Positions 25,880-35,015 are shown, numbered from the stretch's first letter. The stretch: 64,000 nucleotides of DNA from Methylomonas sp. LW13 (GCF_016865255.1 NZ_CP033381.1:1054001-1118000); one strand, 5' to 3'. The notes: generated from the sequence alone by a model not told the origin. A program made the numbers and translations.

Positions 25880-26629
25880 TTGATTTCTGAAAAGCATTCA
25901 TTTGATAGTTGTTTTGAGGTTTTTTTAGCTGACACGCCTGAAAGCAAACGCATTCATTACAACCTCAGATACCAAGTTTATTGCGACGAAATGGGGTATG
26001 AGGACAAAGAAAATTTTCCGGAACAAATGGAGTTCGACGAATGGGACCGCCATTCCGTGCATTTCATGGTTCGGCACCGATACACCGGGCAATGGTTGGG
26101 CGCGTTACGCTTGGTTTATCAGAATCAAGCGGTTTTCCCTTTCGAAGCCAAGTGCGTTCCCGACCAGCCTATAACCCCTCAGCAATACCAACAATCAATA
26201 GAAATATCCCGTCTCTGCGTATTGAGAGAAGCCAGACGCTTTGCCCCGAGGGCTTTCCCGCAACAGGAGCAAGACGCTGAACAAGTTGCCAAGGACAGCG
26301 GTAACATTCGTTATCTGCATACCATTAAAAATCAGACTCGCAGCATAATGTGGGGTTTGTATCGGGCGGCGGTTGTCTACTCGGCGCGGAACGATATTAA
26401 ACAGTGGTACATATTGGTAACGCCGTCTTTGGCTTACGCGGTTAAGAAAGAGGGGTTTGAAATGCAACAGGTAGGCGGCGCCTGCGACCATCGCGGTCAG
26501 CGTATTCCTTATGCATTGGATGTTGAGCATATTCTTGCCAATCCTTTGTGGCAAAAAGACTATCAGTTGGATTATCGCAAATATTCAGAACTGCTAGAGC
26601 AATCGGTGGCTAAGCGGCAAAGAGCTTAA
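25880..26629 (+). CDS. PEP-CTERM/exosortase system-associated acyltransferase
   Basis: A 249-residue GNAT/autoinducer-synthase-like protein of the family that accompanies exosortase systems (TIGR03694-like). The IHYNLRYQVYCDEMGYE segment near residue 28 and HSVHFMVRHRYTGQWLGALRLV near 55 are the recognisable motifs, matching N-acyl amino-acid or homoserine-lactone-like synthases. Its exact acyl product is unknown. The exosortase itself is not in the window, but a PEP-CTERM substrate is encoded at 38934-39707. The start codon is TTG 25880, preceded by GGAG-like sequence (TATGGAGTTTC); no nearby ATG gives the conserved N-terminus. Confidence 0.85.
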   Translation: MISEKHSFDSCFEVFLADTPESKRIHYNLRYQVYCDEMGYEDKENFPEQMEFDEWDRHSVHFMVRHRYTGQWLGALRLVYQNQAVFPFEAKCVPDQPITPQQYQQSIEISRLCVLREARRFAPRAFPQQEQDAEQVAKDSGNIRYLHTIKNQTRSIMWGLYRAAVVYSARNDIKQWYILVTPSLAYAVKKEGFEMQQVGGACDHRGQRIPYALDVEHILANPLWQKDYQLDYRKYSELLEQSVAKRQRA

Positions 26630-27293
26630 AGTATCGGCGCGCGATCATGCCCAGTTTTAGATACTAAGCGGTTTGCAGGGCATTTATCGCATCCAAAAAA
26701 AGCCCGGTTTGCGCTGGCGATCTATTAAATCTGGGCGGTGCGGCTGCCGGATTGGAGTAAGCCGCTAGTGTCGTTACCGATGCCAGACCATAGCGTGAAA
26801 GCAGCCCTAAGTCATGCGGCAGACGCCGCGCGGGCGTGTCGGCGTTGTTTAAATCCCCGCGCAGCTTATTCCCGGAAACTTCCGTCTTCTGAAAGCCATT
26901 ATGTCGCGGCTCGTCGTTAAGCCTTTACGCTCTCAGTTCCTCTAAAGTCAGGCCGAGCAGGCTTGAGCTGTTTAATTAGCGCCAGCCCAAAAGAACCACG
27001 CGCCTCAAACCGAAAACTTGATGCCTCAGGTCCAGCCGTACCGGGAATCTACATAAGATAGAGCCCGGACATAAACAATCCATTTTGAATTTGCCAAGGC
27101 TGCCGGCCACCGTTGCAGACACTGTGCAGCCGTTTTTTGGGTGGGCGTTTTTCTGTCTTATTCCAGCAGCTTACGGTAAAGTTGCAGAGTCAAACTGATA
27201 TACTGGCTTTCGTCTGTCTCAGCTTAGCTATCTGCTGTTTCGGGTCGGAAGCCTACGTCATTATTATAAAAACTATATTAGCCAGGATTATTT
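26630..27293. other. 664-base gap without a recognisable gene
   Basis: Short open frames exist but none has a ribosome binding site or family resemblance. Codon-like composition around 26730-26940 could be a decayed gene. An AT-rich stretch at 27225-27290 (ending ATTATAAAAACTATATTAGCC) probably serves as promoter for the coiled-coil protein gene. Confidence 0.45.
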
Positions 27294-28667
27294 ATGGAAG
27301 CTTATTTGCCCATGATTCAAAGCATACTGTCGGATTGGTATCGATTTACGCTGGAAAACCAGGAATATGCCGGCGCTTTAGCGCTTGCCGTGTGGTTGCT
27401 GACGGCAATGTTTTACAGTATCAGGATTTATTTTTTAAAAAAAACCAATGCCATCAATTTAAAAGCGCGTCTTGCTTTACAAGCTGATTTGGAGGCGGCG
27501 CAACAGCAACAGCAAGCCTTGCAAGAACAATTGACTGCCAATACCGAGCAGATGGAAGCTGCCAAAGCCTTGGCTGATAACGAAACGCAACGGGCAGCCG
27601 GTCTGGAAGAAAAGCTGGTACTGGCAAATCGGCAGGTGATCGACAGTATCAAAACCTTGGCCACCAGTTTCGAATTGACCGAGCCCGCCTTACCGGCCGC
27701 CAACGATCTGCAATCGACTGATCTGTGGCCACGATATTTCGCGCTTACCGCGCAAATTACCGAACGCTTTAAAGCTGAGCAGCAGGGCAAAACCGAGTTG
27801 CAACTGGCTCTGTGGGCGGAAACCTCCAAAGTCGCTGAAAAAGATGCGCTATTGGGGCCGTTGCAGTTGCGTTTGGAATCGCAAACCGAACAGTTGAATA
27901 AACTGGAATTGGCGGTGGAAGAGCAAAAAATTCTGCGCGAGCGCGAACAAGCCAGCGCGGAAAAACTACTGGCGGAGGCCCAAGCCAAACATCAAGCCGA
28001 ACTGGCGCGTTACGCCGACTCGGCCAAACATTCGGCGATTCCTGCGCCTGTTTACTCGCAGCCGGTATCTCAACCGGAGCCAAAAGTTGTTATCAACGAA
28101 GCGCCCGCAGTTATCCAGCCTGCCCCGGCTGTTGTTGCTGAACCTGTCGTGGTTCAGGCACCTGTCGAGCCGCCAAAGCCGGTCGAGCGCGAAGTTGCGC
28201 CGGTTGTGGATAAGCCCAAACCAGTGGTTGCCGAGCCGGCACCGGCAAAACAGTCGTCCGTCGATAAATTGGCCGAGAAAAGTGGCAGTTTCGGCAAGTT
28301 CAAGCAAATGTTGAACAACACGATGCAGCAAATGGCTAAGTTGGATCAGAAACTGGGTACACAAACAGAAGTCGCGGCCGAGGCCATCCAGGAAGAGTTG
28401 GAAGAAGTCGCCACACCTGTCGTGGAGGCGGCCGCTGAACTTAAGGAAAATGTGGTGGAAATCGCGGAAAATGCCGCAGAAGCGATCAAAGAACCGGCTG
28501 CCGGCGTTGGCGGAAAGCTGAAAGGTTTGTTCGGTAAAAAAGCGGCAGAGCCCGCCGTTGAGCCTGAACCGGTAGCGGAGCCCGAGCCGATTGCCGAAAC
28601 AGTTGCCGCCGCAGTCGAACCCGCCAAACCTGCCGGGCTAAAAGGTTTGCTCAAAAAGTGGAAATGA
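27294..28667 (+). CDS. Membrane-anchored coiled-coil protein with Ala/Pro/Glu-rich tail
   Basis: A 457-residue protein of unknown function. One membrane helix (about residues 25-48, ALALAVWLLTAMFYSIRIYF) is followed by a long Gln/Glu/Ala-rich coiled coil (about 55-250), a Pro/Val-rich linker (about 255-325, repeats of PAPAVV and EPVV), a KSGSFGKFKQMLNNTMQQMAKLDQKL helix, and an acidic Ala/Glu region broken twice by short basic motifs of the form GLKGLL(G/K)KK. The motif pair GKLKGLFGKK and GLKGLLKKWK may be amphipathic membrane- or polymer-binding tails. ATG 27294 has AGGA-like upstream sequence. Base use is like the surrounding chromosome. Confidence 0.72.
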   Translation: MEAYLPMIQSILSDWYRFTLENQEYAGALALAVWLLTAMFYSIRIYFLKKTNAINLKARLALQADLEAAQQQQQALQEQLTANTEQMEAAKALADNETQRAAGLEEKLVLANRQVIDSIKTLATSFELTEPALPAANDLQSTDLWPRYFALTAQITERFKAEQQGKTELQLALWAETSKVAEKDALLGPLQLRLESQTEQLNKLELAVEEQKILREREQASAEKLLAEAQAKHQAELARYADSAKHSAIPAPVYSQPVSQPEPKVVINEAPAVIQPAPAVVAEPVVVQAPVEPPKPVEREVAPVVDKPKPVVAEPAPAKQSSVDKLAEKSGSFGKFKQMLNNTMQQMAKLDQKLGTQTEVAAEAIQEELEEVATPVVEAAAELKENVVEIAENAAEAIKEPAAGVGGKLKGLFGKKAAEPAVEPEPVAEPEPIAETVAAAVEPAKPAGLKGLLKKWK

Positions 28668-28940
28668 TAGTTTCCGCCGTTTAAAAAGCAGTCGGGCAAA
28701 CCTTGTTTGTTCGGCTGTTTTAATCCGCCACCGATTCCAATAGAAACCTGCCAGTGGCTCCAGCCGGCCATGAATCGACAACTGCATGTGGATTGTCAAA
28801 GACTGCAACGCTGTAGCATCAATGGAGGGGCTGCGGATTCGAGGGTGTCGGGGCGCTAGCCACCAAATCTGCATCGGCAATTGCAGGACATTGCCTTTCG
28901 AAACCTCGATTGCATAGAGGCTACTTGCTTTAAACTTGTG

Positions 28941-29431
28941 CGCAACCCGTTTGACCTCGTGCACGAGATATTTTGCTATCGTCGCAACCTTTTTTACCTT
29001 GCACGCAAGCCTCCGAGCCTGGCGATTAAGCCTAAAAGCCTTGCGGGCAAGGCAAATTGATTCGCCCGCAAGGCAAAATGCCTAGCGCGCAACCCGATTG
29101 ACCTCGTGCACGAGATATTTTGCTATCGTCGCAATCTTTTTTACCTTGCGCGCAAGCCTGCCGAGCCTGGCGATTAAACCTAAAAGCTTTGCGGGCAAGG
29201 CAAATTGATTCGCCCGCAAGGCAAAATGCCTAGCGCGCAACCCGATTGAGTTCGTGCATGAGGTATTTTGCTATCGTCACAACCTTTTTTACCTTGCGCG
29301 CAAGCCCGCCAAGCCTGACGACTAAACCTAAAAGCCTTGCGGGCAAGGCAAATTGGTTCGCCGTTCCGGCAAAACGCTTTGCGCGCAACGGGATTAAGCT
29401 CGCGCGCAAGGTCATTTTCTATGGTCGCGAA
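28941..29431. repeat. Tandem repeat, about 148 bp x 3.3, built of near-palindromes
   Basis: CGCAACCC starts recur at 28941, 29088 and 29236, with a diverged CGCAACGG at 29384, giving unit lengths 147, 148 and 148. Each unit contains five short near-palindromes of the type CTCGTGCACGAG, CTTGCGCGCAAG, TTTGCGGGCAAGG, TTCGCCCGCAAGG and AGCGCGCAAC, plus the shared TATTTTGCTATCGTC and CGATTAAACC stretches. Units 1-3 are close to identical; unit 4 is diverged and breaks off. No protein reading explains it. Flanking bases 28668-28940 and 29432-29732 show no gene. Confidence 0.85.
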
Positions 29432-29732
29432 GCTTTCTGTATTGCCTGCCAGCTCACTAAACCATGCGGCAACGTGTTTTGGTTAGAGTCAGAGCGAACG
29501 AGGCTTGCGCGAATTGCTCAATGCGATTAAAGCGAGGCATCAAGGCGCGAATGAAGGGGAAATAGTTAATACCCGAAAAAATCATGCCGCGCACTAACCC
29601 AATCGCCCTGGAATTGAATGCAATTGATCAATGTATTGTTGGCAGGTTTGCGCGGCTACCGGCCACATTGCGACATTCAAGTTTTTAATTTATGGCAGCT
29701 GAAATTCAAGAAACTGTCGTTCAGAGTTTAAG

Positions 29733-30317
29733 CTACTGCTCCAATGGAGAAATAGAGGCGGCATAACGTTCAAAGAAGATACTAGCGTTCTTGTGAGGCT
29801 GATAGCTCTTATGGTAATGCGCTACTTCCTCCCAGAGAGTTCGAAGTATAACTTTCATTAGGTCGAGCGGTTCCACGAAGTTCTGAGTCGGCAATACGCA
29901 GTCGTCAGATGACGGCATGTAGGTGTCTAGTGCCATTCCATCAGCCCAGCCATGATCGGTCATCCGCTTAACGTAGATCATCAAGTCTGGCTGAACCTTC
30001 ACTGCGTCCAGGATCTGGAGTGCACACAGGCCCTCGAAGATGTACGGAGTATTAGCCTTCCGTAGATGATCTGACAGTTCTTTCAGTTTGAGATTAGCGA
30101 AGAAGCCTCCTTGATTCCTGTGCAGAAAGTCATCAGCACTGATGATATTTAGGTTCCAGTGCGCTGCAAGACTTCTAGCAAGTGTTGTCTTACCTGATGC
30201 TTGGAAACCGTCAATGGCAATGACTTGCAACCCCTTTGGCGATATGGCCGAGGCTACTTCGTCAGTGGAGTGGTAGACAGGCATTTGGTTTAGTTTAGTG
30301 TTAGTTGAGCGAATCAC
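29733..30317 (-). CDS. P-loop kinase-like protein (uridine kinase-type)
   Basis: A protein of up to 194 residues with a Walker A motif AIDGFQASGKTTLA (about residues 34-47) and an IISADDFLHRN segment like the substrate site of uridine kinase/phosphoribulokinase-type P-loop enzymes. IFEGLCALQ then fits the Walker B position. Substrate unknown. GTG 30317 is the longest start; ATG 30284 (MPVYHS) is an alternative and neither has a clear ribosome site. The gene is AT-richer than the chromosome and isolated, suggesting recent acquisition. Confidence 0.7.
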   Translation of the reverse strand: MIRSTNTKLNQMPVYHSTDEVASAISPKGLQVIAIDGFQASGKTTLARSLAAHWNLNIISADDFLHRNQGGFFANLKLKELSDHLRKANTPYIFEGLCALQILDAVKVQPDLMIYVKRMTDHGWADGMALDTYMPSSDDCVLPTQNFVEPLDLMKVILRTLWEEVAHYHKSYQPHKNASIFFERYAASISPLEQ

Positions 30318-30370
30318 ACCATATGTAAAATCAATAAATTTAATTGATTACAGTAAAAAAGCAGCAAACC

Positions 30371-31252
30371 CTAATAACTTGCTAGACGCAGACCAAGTTC
30401 ATTCTGGAGTCCGAGCATAATTGAAGGGGGGGCATCGTCAAGAAGATGCCCAATAGAAAGCTTTGAGAGAGGTGAAAATTCATCAATCACATTATATTTA
30501 TCGGATAGTAATTTAAACAAAAGTTCTGTTGCTTTTGCATTATTAAAATTTATCACCTCAGCTTCCGCAAAATTTGCAGATGCAAAGTCTTGGTCAATAG
30601 CATGAGCAAAATCTGCTAAATTAGCTAGTATCTCTTTTTGATCATTTTCGCTTAGATTATAACCAGTTGAAGCCGCCATAGTTCGAAACTCTGCAATTAA
30701 ACTTGCCATGATGTTAGCAATATAATGAGGAGCACCAAGTACTGTTGAAACATACGACAGATATATTGATATATAGAAAATAGTCAGGTAATGGCGAGCC
30801 ATAAGAGGTGACTCAATAATGGCGCTTGCTGCAGGAAATGATGAACAAATTTGTCCTGGTTCAAATTCTGAAAGAATTTTTTCTGCAGAGTGACATCCTT
30901 GTCTAAATGCAATTTGGCCTAATTGCAGGGCGGATATACTTGTTCCATCTGAAAAGATGAAATCATTACCATTGCCCTGGTTCTTAGGTAATTGGTTGGA
31001 ATGTTCACGATCCAAGGATATTGGATGATTCTTTAACTCTTTCTTACCATGTCCATGGATTAACTCCCTTTCCTCTTTATTTAGTAAGAAAGTTAATAAT
31101 CCAAGTGACATCATTCCAGAAAAACCACCGAAAACTAAGGCCAAAAAAATTGTAGTACCTAAATCAGATTGAGGCGCAAATTTCACAAAAACACCACCAG
31201 TGACCATTGCACCAAAAATCATTGCTAAATTTATAGCCATCTTTATAGACAT
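30371..31252 (-). CDS. Unknown AT-rich membrane protein
   Basis: A 293-residue protein with two N-terminal hydrophobic segments (about residues 5-25 and 31-57) and a further hydrophobic stretch near 150-185 (YLTIFYISIYLSYVSTVLG), otherwise soluble-looking. Codon use is clearly AT-biased compared with neighbours, which points to horizontal transfer together with the adjacent P-loop gene. No family recognised. Leading methionine is followed closely by a second (MSIKMAI), so the start could be either. Confidence 0.6.
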   Translation of the reverse strand: MSIKMAINLAMIFGAMVTGGVFVKFAPQSDLGTTIFLALVFGGFSGMMSLGLLTFLLNKEERELIHGHGKKELKNHPISLDREHSNQLPKNQGNGNDFIFSDGTSISALQLGQIAFRQGCHSAEKILSEFEPGQICSSFPAASAIIESPLMARHYLTIFYISIYLSYVSTVLGAPHYIANIMASLIAEFRTMAASTGYNLSENDQKEILANLADFAHAIDQDFASANFAEAEVINFNNAKATELLFKLLSDKYNVIDEFSPLSKLSIGHLLDDAPPSIMLGLQNELGLRLASY

Positions 31253-31483
31253 TTTTTAACCTTTTAAAATTAATTATTAGATTCGTAAGTCGATTAGAGA
31301 AACGAAAAAACTAGCAAATGCTTTGAAATAAAAGTTAATTGTTGAATTCAAACCACTAAATTTTAAAGTCTTAAGGCTTGGTTTCATTATTATTCAGCCA
31401 GCCTACTTCCACAATCGCGGAGTTAGCTTATTATTCGTTAGGGGGGCAATGCAAAGCTCAACTGACTGTCGCTTTTGGGTCCA

Positions 31484-31650
31484 GGGTGTGTAAAAACGTA
31501 TAAATCCAAAGAGCGGTGGAAAAATAAGTTAACTTGACTCGCTCATTTTATTTCTGGGTGGAAAGATTTATTCCCCAAGCAGATGAAATAACCAGAAAAG
31601 TGGGAGAAATTTTAATTTTTGAATTTTATTTTTGCGTTTTTACACAGCCT
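31484..31650. mobile_element. Small inverted-repeat-bounded element (MITE-like)
   Basis: The left end GGGTGTGTAAAAACGT (31484-31499) and the right end read on the other strand, GGCTGTGTAAAAACGC (31634-31649), match at 13 of 16 positions. The 167-bp AT-rich interior has no transposase, so this looks like a miniature element or an internally deleted insertion sequence whose TIRs resemble those of several transposase families. No unambiguous target duplication was found. It lies in the 524-base gap between the AT-rich membrane gene and the caspase-like gene. Confidence 0.6.
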
Positions 31651-31776
31651 CGCTCGATCAGAGACAATTCGCCTCTTTCCAAAGACCTTGTAGTGTTCAG
31701 CCGCCGCCCTATCGAATTGGGGCCCCGATACGCCATCGGAACAGATGGCGGTTTTCAATCGGAATAAGCAAACTGT

Positions 31777-34038
31777 CTAAACTTCCGGTACGAAAAAGAA
31801 CGGGCTGCCTTCGTGGCCGGCGTGCTGTAAAGGTGCATATTGCGGCATTTGTTCGAAACCGCCTTTTGCCGCCGAAGCCCTTACTTGATTGGCCACATCC
31901 CGGAAAATATCGTAATCCTCGATGATGCGTTTGTTACCGCGCAATACTTTCAAAAACGCATTGGCAAACACCGAATGGTCGCCGCCACCCTGATCCATAA
32001 CCGGTTTTACGCCGCCGGAAGTCAGCACGGTGCGGGCCTTGCGGCTATTCATCGCTTTTAACCAGCGTTCGCGCTTGGCGTCGTCCATGCCTTCCGGCAG
32101 TTTGGCTACTGCCGAACCGGTCAACGCGCCGGAATAGCAAGAATCGGCTACCACCATAATGTGTTTGGCCGGCATGATGCTTAAAAATTCCGTGATGCTT
32201 TGGCTGGAAATCCAGTTGGCGCTATTGCCGGTTTCCGAATCGACCGGCAGCCAATAGGCGGTCTGACTTTTCTTGTCGATCTCGCCGTGGCCGGCGTAGT
32301 AAACCAGCAAATTATCCTGTTCGGTGAGTTTTTGATTCAGTTCGTTGAACGCCGACATAATCGTGTGGCGATTGGCGTTGATCAGCAATTTGGTTTTGAA
32401 GCCGTAGCGTTCGCGTAATAGCAGTTCCAGGCTTTTGGCGTCGGCGATGGGGGTTTTCAAAGACGGATAAGCGCCGTACTCGTTATTGCCGATAATGATT
32501 GCGTAGAATTTGCCGAATTGAATATCGCCCGAGCGTTTCAATTCACTGCCGTTGCTGCTCGGAAACACTGCCTCGGCCGCGTTACCGGAAGCCAGCAGGC
32601 GCAGGCTCAAGTCACTGCTTTGATTGCGTTTGTCTGTAGCGACGATGCGCACCAAGGTTTCGTCGCCTTTCAAGCTAACGTCGGTTTCAAAACGGCCGTT
32701 GGCATCGACTTTTATCGCTTTGTCGTTTAACAGCAAGCGGCTCAGGCCGGTCGCCGCGTCGATTTTGCCGACGATGCGTTTGCTGCTCTCGCCCAAGCCA
32801 AATTGAATGCTGGGAATACCCCGGGTGACGGTGACGGCGGGTTCCAGCAATTCGATATTCGGACCGTTGCCGGAGGCCACCACGTTGGATGCTTGTTGCT
32901 GGAGTTTTTCTTTCAGCGCGGCAATTTCCTTGGCTTGCTGTTGCAAGGCCTGCTTGCGCAAATCTATTTGATTTCTGTCCAGTTTGTCCTGTGAGGTCAG
33001 CCAGCCGGTCAGTTCGGCCGATTGTTTTTGGTAGGTTTCGATTTTTTCGTTGAGCTTGTTTTCGATATCGTTGGTTTTGCTTTCGACAGCTTTAGCGCTG
33101 GGGCTTTGCTGGCGCGCGGCTTCCAGTTCGCGTTTCATGCGCTGCCTTTCCTGGCTGAGAGATTGTGTCAAACTGCCCAATTTGGCTTGTTGGTCTTTTA
33201 ATTGGCTTTCTTTTTCGCGCAATTGCTTTTCCAGCGATTCGATGTCGCTGGAGCCGCCGGGCGTGGTGGATTTTTGTTGTTGCAGTTTGTTACGCAAGGC
33301 TTCCAACTCGTCTTGAGCCTTGCGTAAACTTTCCTGTTGATCCTGGGTTTGCTGGCGGGTGCTTTGCAGTTGCTCGCGCAGCTGTTCTGCTTCGCGGCGG
33401 GATTCGGCTACTTCGCTGCGCAAGGTCGCCAATTCTTCGCTATTGGCGATGGCTTGGGCATTGACGGCAGGCGCGAACTGGATGCCGGCGTCTTCCAGGC
33501 CGGCCGATTTGCGATACCAACGTAGCGCGGTTTCCTTGTCTTCGGTAACACCCAGGCCTTTTTCGTAGAGATGACCCAAGTTCAACTGTGCTTGGGAATT
33601 ACCCTGATTGGCGGCTTTTTCGTACCACTGCGCGGCGGCTTTGTAGTCGGCTGGCGTACCCAGGCCTTTTTCGAAAATTTCGCCGACATACAGTTGGGCG
33701 GCGGCATCGCCTTCCTGGGCTTTGGGTAGCCAGATATTTAAGGCGCTGGCGTAATTGGCGCGGTCGTAAGCGACATATTCGCCGCCGCGGACTTCACAAT
33801 CGGCAGCGGTCGTGCGGATGGGGCGGCGGGCGCTGAGATAAGTCATTTGCGAGCCTAGCTTGCGTACCTGTCCGGGCAGTAGGCAATCGACGACAAACAG
33901 TTTGCTGGTGTCGGCCACGATATAGCCTTCGGTGGCTTTAGCCATTTCTTCCTGGCTGACATCGCGGGCGCAGGCGGACATTAAAATGCCGCCAATTGCC
34001 AATGCCAGCGTACGGTTCAATACTCTTTGTGTCGCCAT
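31777..34038 (-). CDS. Caspase-like (peptidase C14) lipoprotein with Sel1 repeats
   Basis: A 753-residue protein. ATG 34038 is chosen because it opens directly into a lipoprotein signal peptide ending at Cys23 (LMSAC) and has GAGGCGG upstream; a longer frame adds 21 unlikely residues. Domains in order: Sel1-type repeats (KAQEGDAAAQLYVGEIFEKGLG, KAANQGNSQAQLNLGHLYEKGLG), a long coiled coil (about 190-385), a beta-sandwich-like region, then a C14 domain with catalytic His (YYAGHGE, about 584) and Cys (DSCYSG, about 634). It is thus a bacterial orthocaspase-type protease, probably facing the periplasm. Substrate unknown. Confidence 0.88.
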   Translation of the reverse strand: MATQRVLNRTLALAIGGILMSACARDVSQEEMAKATEGYIVADTSKLFVVDCLLPGQVRKLGSQMTYLSARRPIRTTAADCEVRGGEYVAYDRANYASALNIWLPKAQEGDAAAQLYVGEIFEKGLGTPADYKAAAQWYEKAANQGNSQAQLNLGHLYEKGLGVTEDKETALRWYRKSAGLEDAGIQFAPAVNAQAIANSEELATLRSEVAESRREAEQLREQLQSTRQQTQDQQESLRKAQDELEALRNKLQQQKSTTPGGSSDIESLEKQLREKESQLKDQQAKLGSLTQSLSQERQRMKRELEAARQQSPSAKAVESKTNDIENKLNEKIETYQKQSAELTGWLTSQDKLDRNQIDLRKQALQQQAKEIAALKEKLQQQASNVVASGNGPNIELLEPAVTVTRGIPSIQFGLGESSKRIVGKIDAATGLSRLLLNDKAIKVDANGRFETDVSLKGDETLVRIVATDKRNQSSDLSLRLLASGNAAEAVFPSSNGSELKRSGDIQFGKFYAIIIGNNEYGAYPSLKTPIADAKSLELLLRERYGFKTKLLINANRHTIMSAFNELNQKLTEQDNLLVYYAGHGEIDKKSQTAYWLPVDSETGNSANWISSQSITEFLSIMPAKHIMVVADSCYSGALTGSAVAKLPEGMDDAKRERWLKAMNSRKARTVLTSGGVKPVMDQGGGDHSVFANAFLKVLRGNKRIIEDYDIFRDVANQVRASAAKGGFEQMPQYAPLQHAGHEGSPFFFVPEV

Positions 34039-34105
34039 GGTGTGCCGCCTCGAATGATTGATTTTATCTGGCAACCATAGCAGAAATCCGCTACCCCGCA
34101 AATGG

Positions 34106-34918
34106 CTAGGGCTGGTGGTCCAGACGTTTTAGCATCTGCGGCCAAATGGCTTGCCAGCCATGGCCGTGATCGGCATCGACGATTTCGACTTGGCTGTTGG
34201 GGCGTTGCTGTAAGGCTTGTTGGAATAATGCCGGCGGAATGTTGTTATCGCGCTGGCCCAGCAGATGCCATTCCGCGATGCCGGGTTTGCCGGCGCGCTT
34301 AGCCGGGTTTAGTGAGTCATGCAAACGCTGGTAGCCGTGATGATCGGCCCAGATATCGATGTCGTAATTCCCCGCCAGAGTCACCAACGCGACGGTTTGC
34401 GGCAAGCGCTCGGCTATCAATAGTGCCAACGTGCCGCCGCCGCTGTGGCCGATCAACACCACTTCGCTGTAACCGTTTAGCGTGCAGAACTGTGTTAATG
34501 CTTGGGTCATAGCCGCTACCACGCTTTCGCTATAGCGGGCGCCGGTCCACAAGCTTTGCGAGCAGCCGGGGTCGCCGGCGTGGCCGTTGTAGCATGGCCG
34601 TCCCAGGTATAAAGCTGGCTTCGGGTCGGAAGCCATTAATGACAGAACGGTAGCTGTGCGGGTGGTCGGGTCAGAGGCTGGAAACAGTCCACGTTCCCAA
34701 GGGTAGCCGTCACCTTCAAGATAAACATGCAGGCGTTTACCGGCGGATGGCGGCAAATGGGTAAACGATGTGAGATTGAATCCGGCGGCTTCCGACTCCA
34801 AGGCCTGAAAGCCGAATGCCGTGGCTTGCTCAAGTAGGCGCATGGCCGGGGTACTGCAAGCTGCCAGGAAAAGCAGCAGACTCAGTTTAATCAGCAAATG
34901 TAGCCGCTTGACAGGCAT
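34106..34918 (-). CDS. Alpha/beta-hydrolase lipoprotein
   Basis: A 270-residue protein starting at ATG 34918, which gives a clean lipoprotein signal (LLLFLAACS, Cys about 20); the longer frame upstream overlaps the autotransporter gene and is not used. The nucleophile elbow is VVLIGHSGGGTLALL, and a C-terminal His lies in DADHGHGW; an oxyanion-type segment HVYLEGDGYPW precedes. Substrate unknown, envelope location likely. It lies 67 bases upstream of the caspase-like gene on the same strand, so the two may share a transcript. Confidence 0.8.
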   Translation of the reverse strand: MPVKRLHLLIKLSLLLFLAACSTPAMRLLEQATAFGFQALESEAAGFNLTSFTHLPPSAGKRLHVYLEGDGYPWERGLFPASDPTTRTATVLSLMASDPKPALYLGRPCYNGHAGDPGCSQSLWTGARYSESVVAAMTQALTQFCTLNGYSEVVLIGHSGGGTLALLIAERLPQTVALVTLAGNYDIDIWADHHGYQRLHDSLNPAKRAGKPGIAEWHLLGQRDNNIPPALFQQALQQRPNSQVEIVDADHGHGWQAIWPQMLKRLDHQP

Positions 34919-35015
34919 GAGGTACAGGCGATTTTGAATAGACCACGCTGCTTGCGGGGCTTGCAGCGTGGTCAGGAGGCTTGGTCGTCCGGCAATCGAC
35001 CGTTTGCCAGGTTGT

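Noticed and set aside
26630..27293. Short open frames in the gap after the acyltransferase gene
   Set aside because: No ribosome site, no recognisable motif, and one overlaps the following gene in another frame.
28638..28964. Minus-strand frame of 108 codons entering the tandem repeat
   Set aside because: It runs antisense through the end of the coiled-coil gene and into the repeat; no signs of a real protein.
28941..29431. CRISPR array
   Set aside because: Repeat units are about 148 bp, contiguous, without unique spacers, and no cas gene is near.
31731..31755. CGCCATC-GATGGCG hairpin followed by GTTTT as terminator of the caspase-like gene
   Set aside because: The T-run lies on the plus strand, while the gene is on the minus strand; orientation does not fit.
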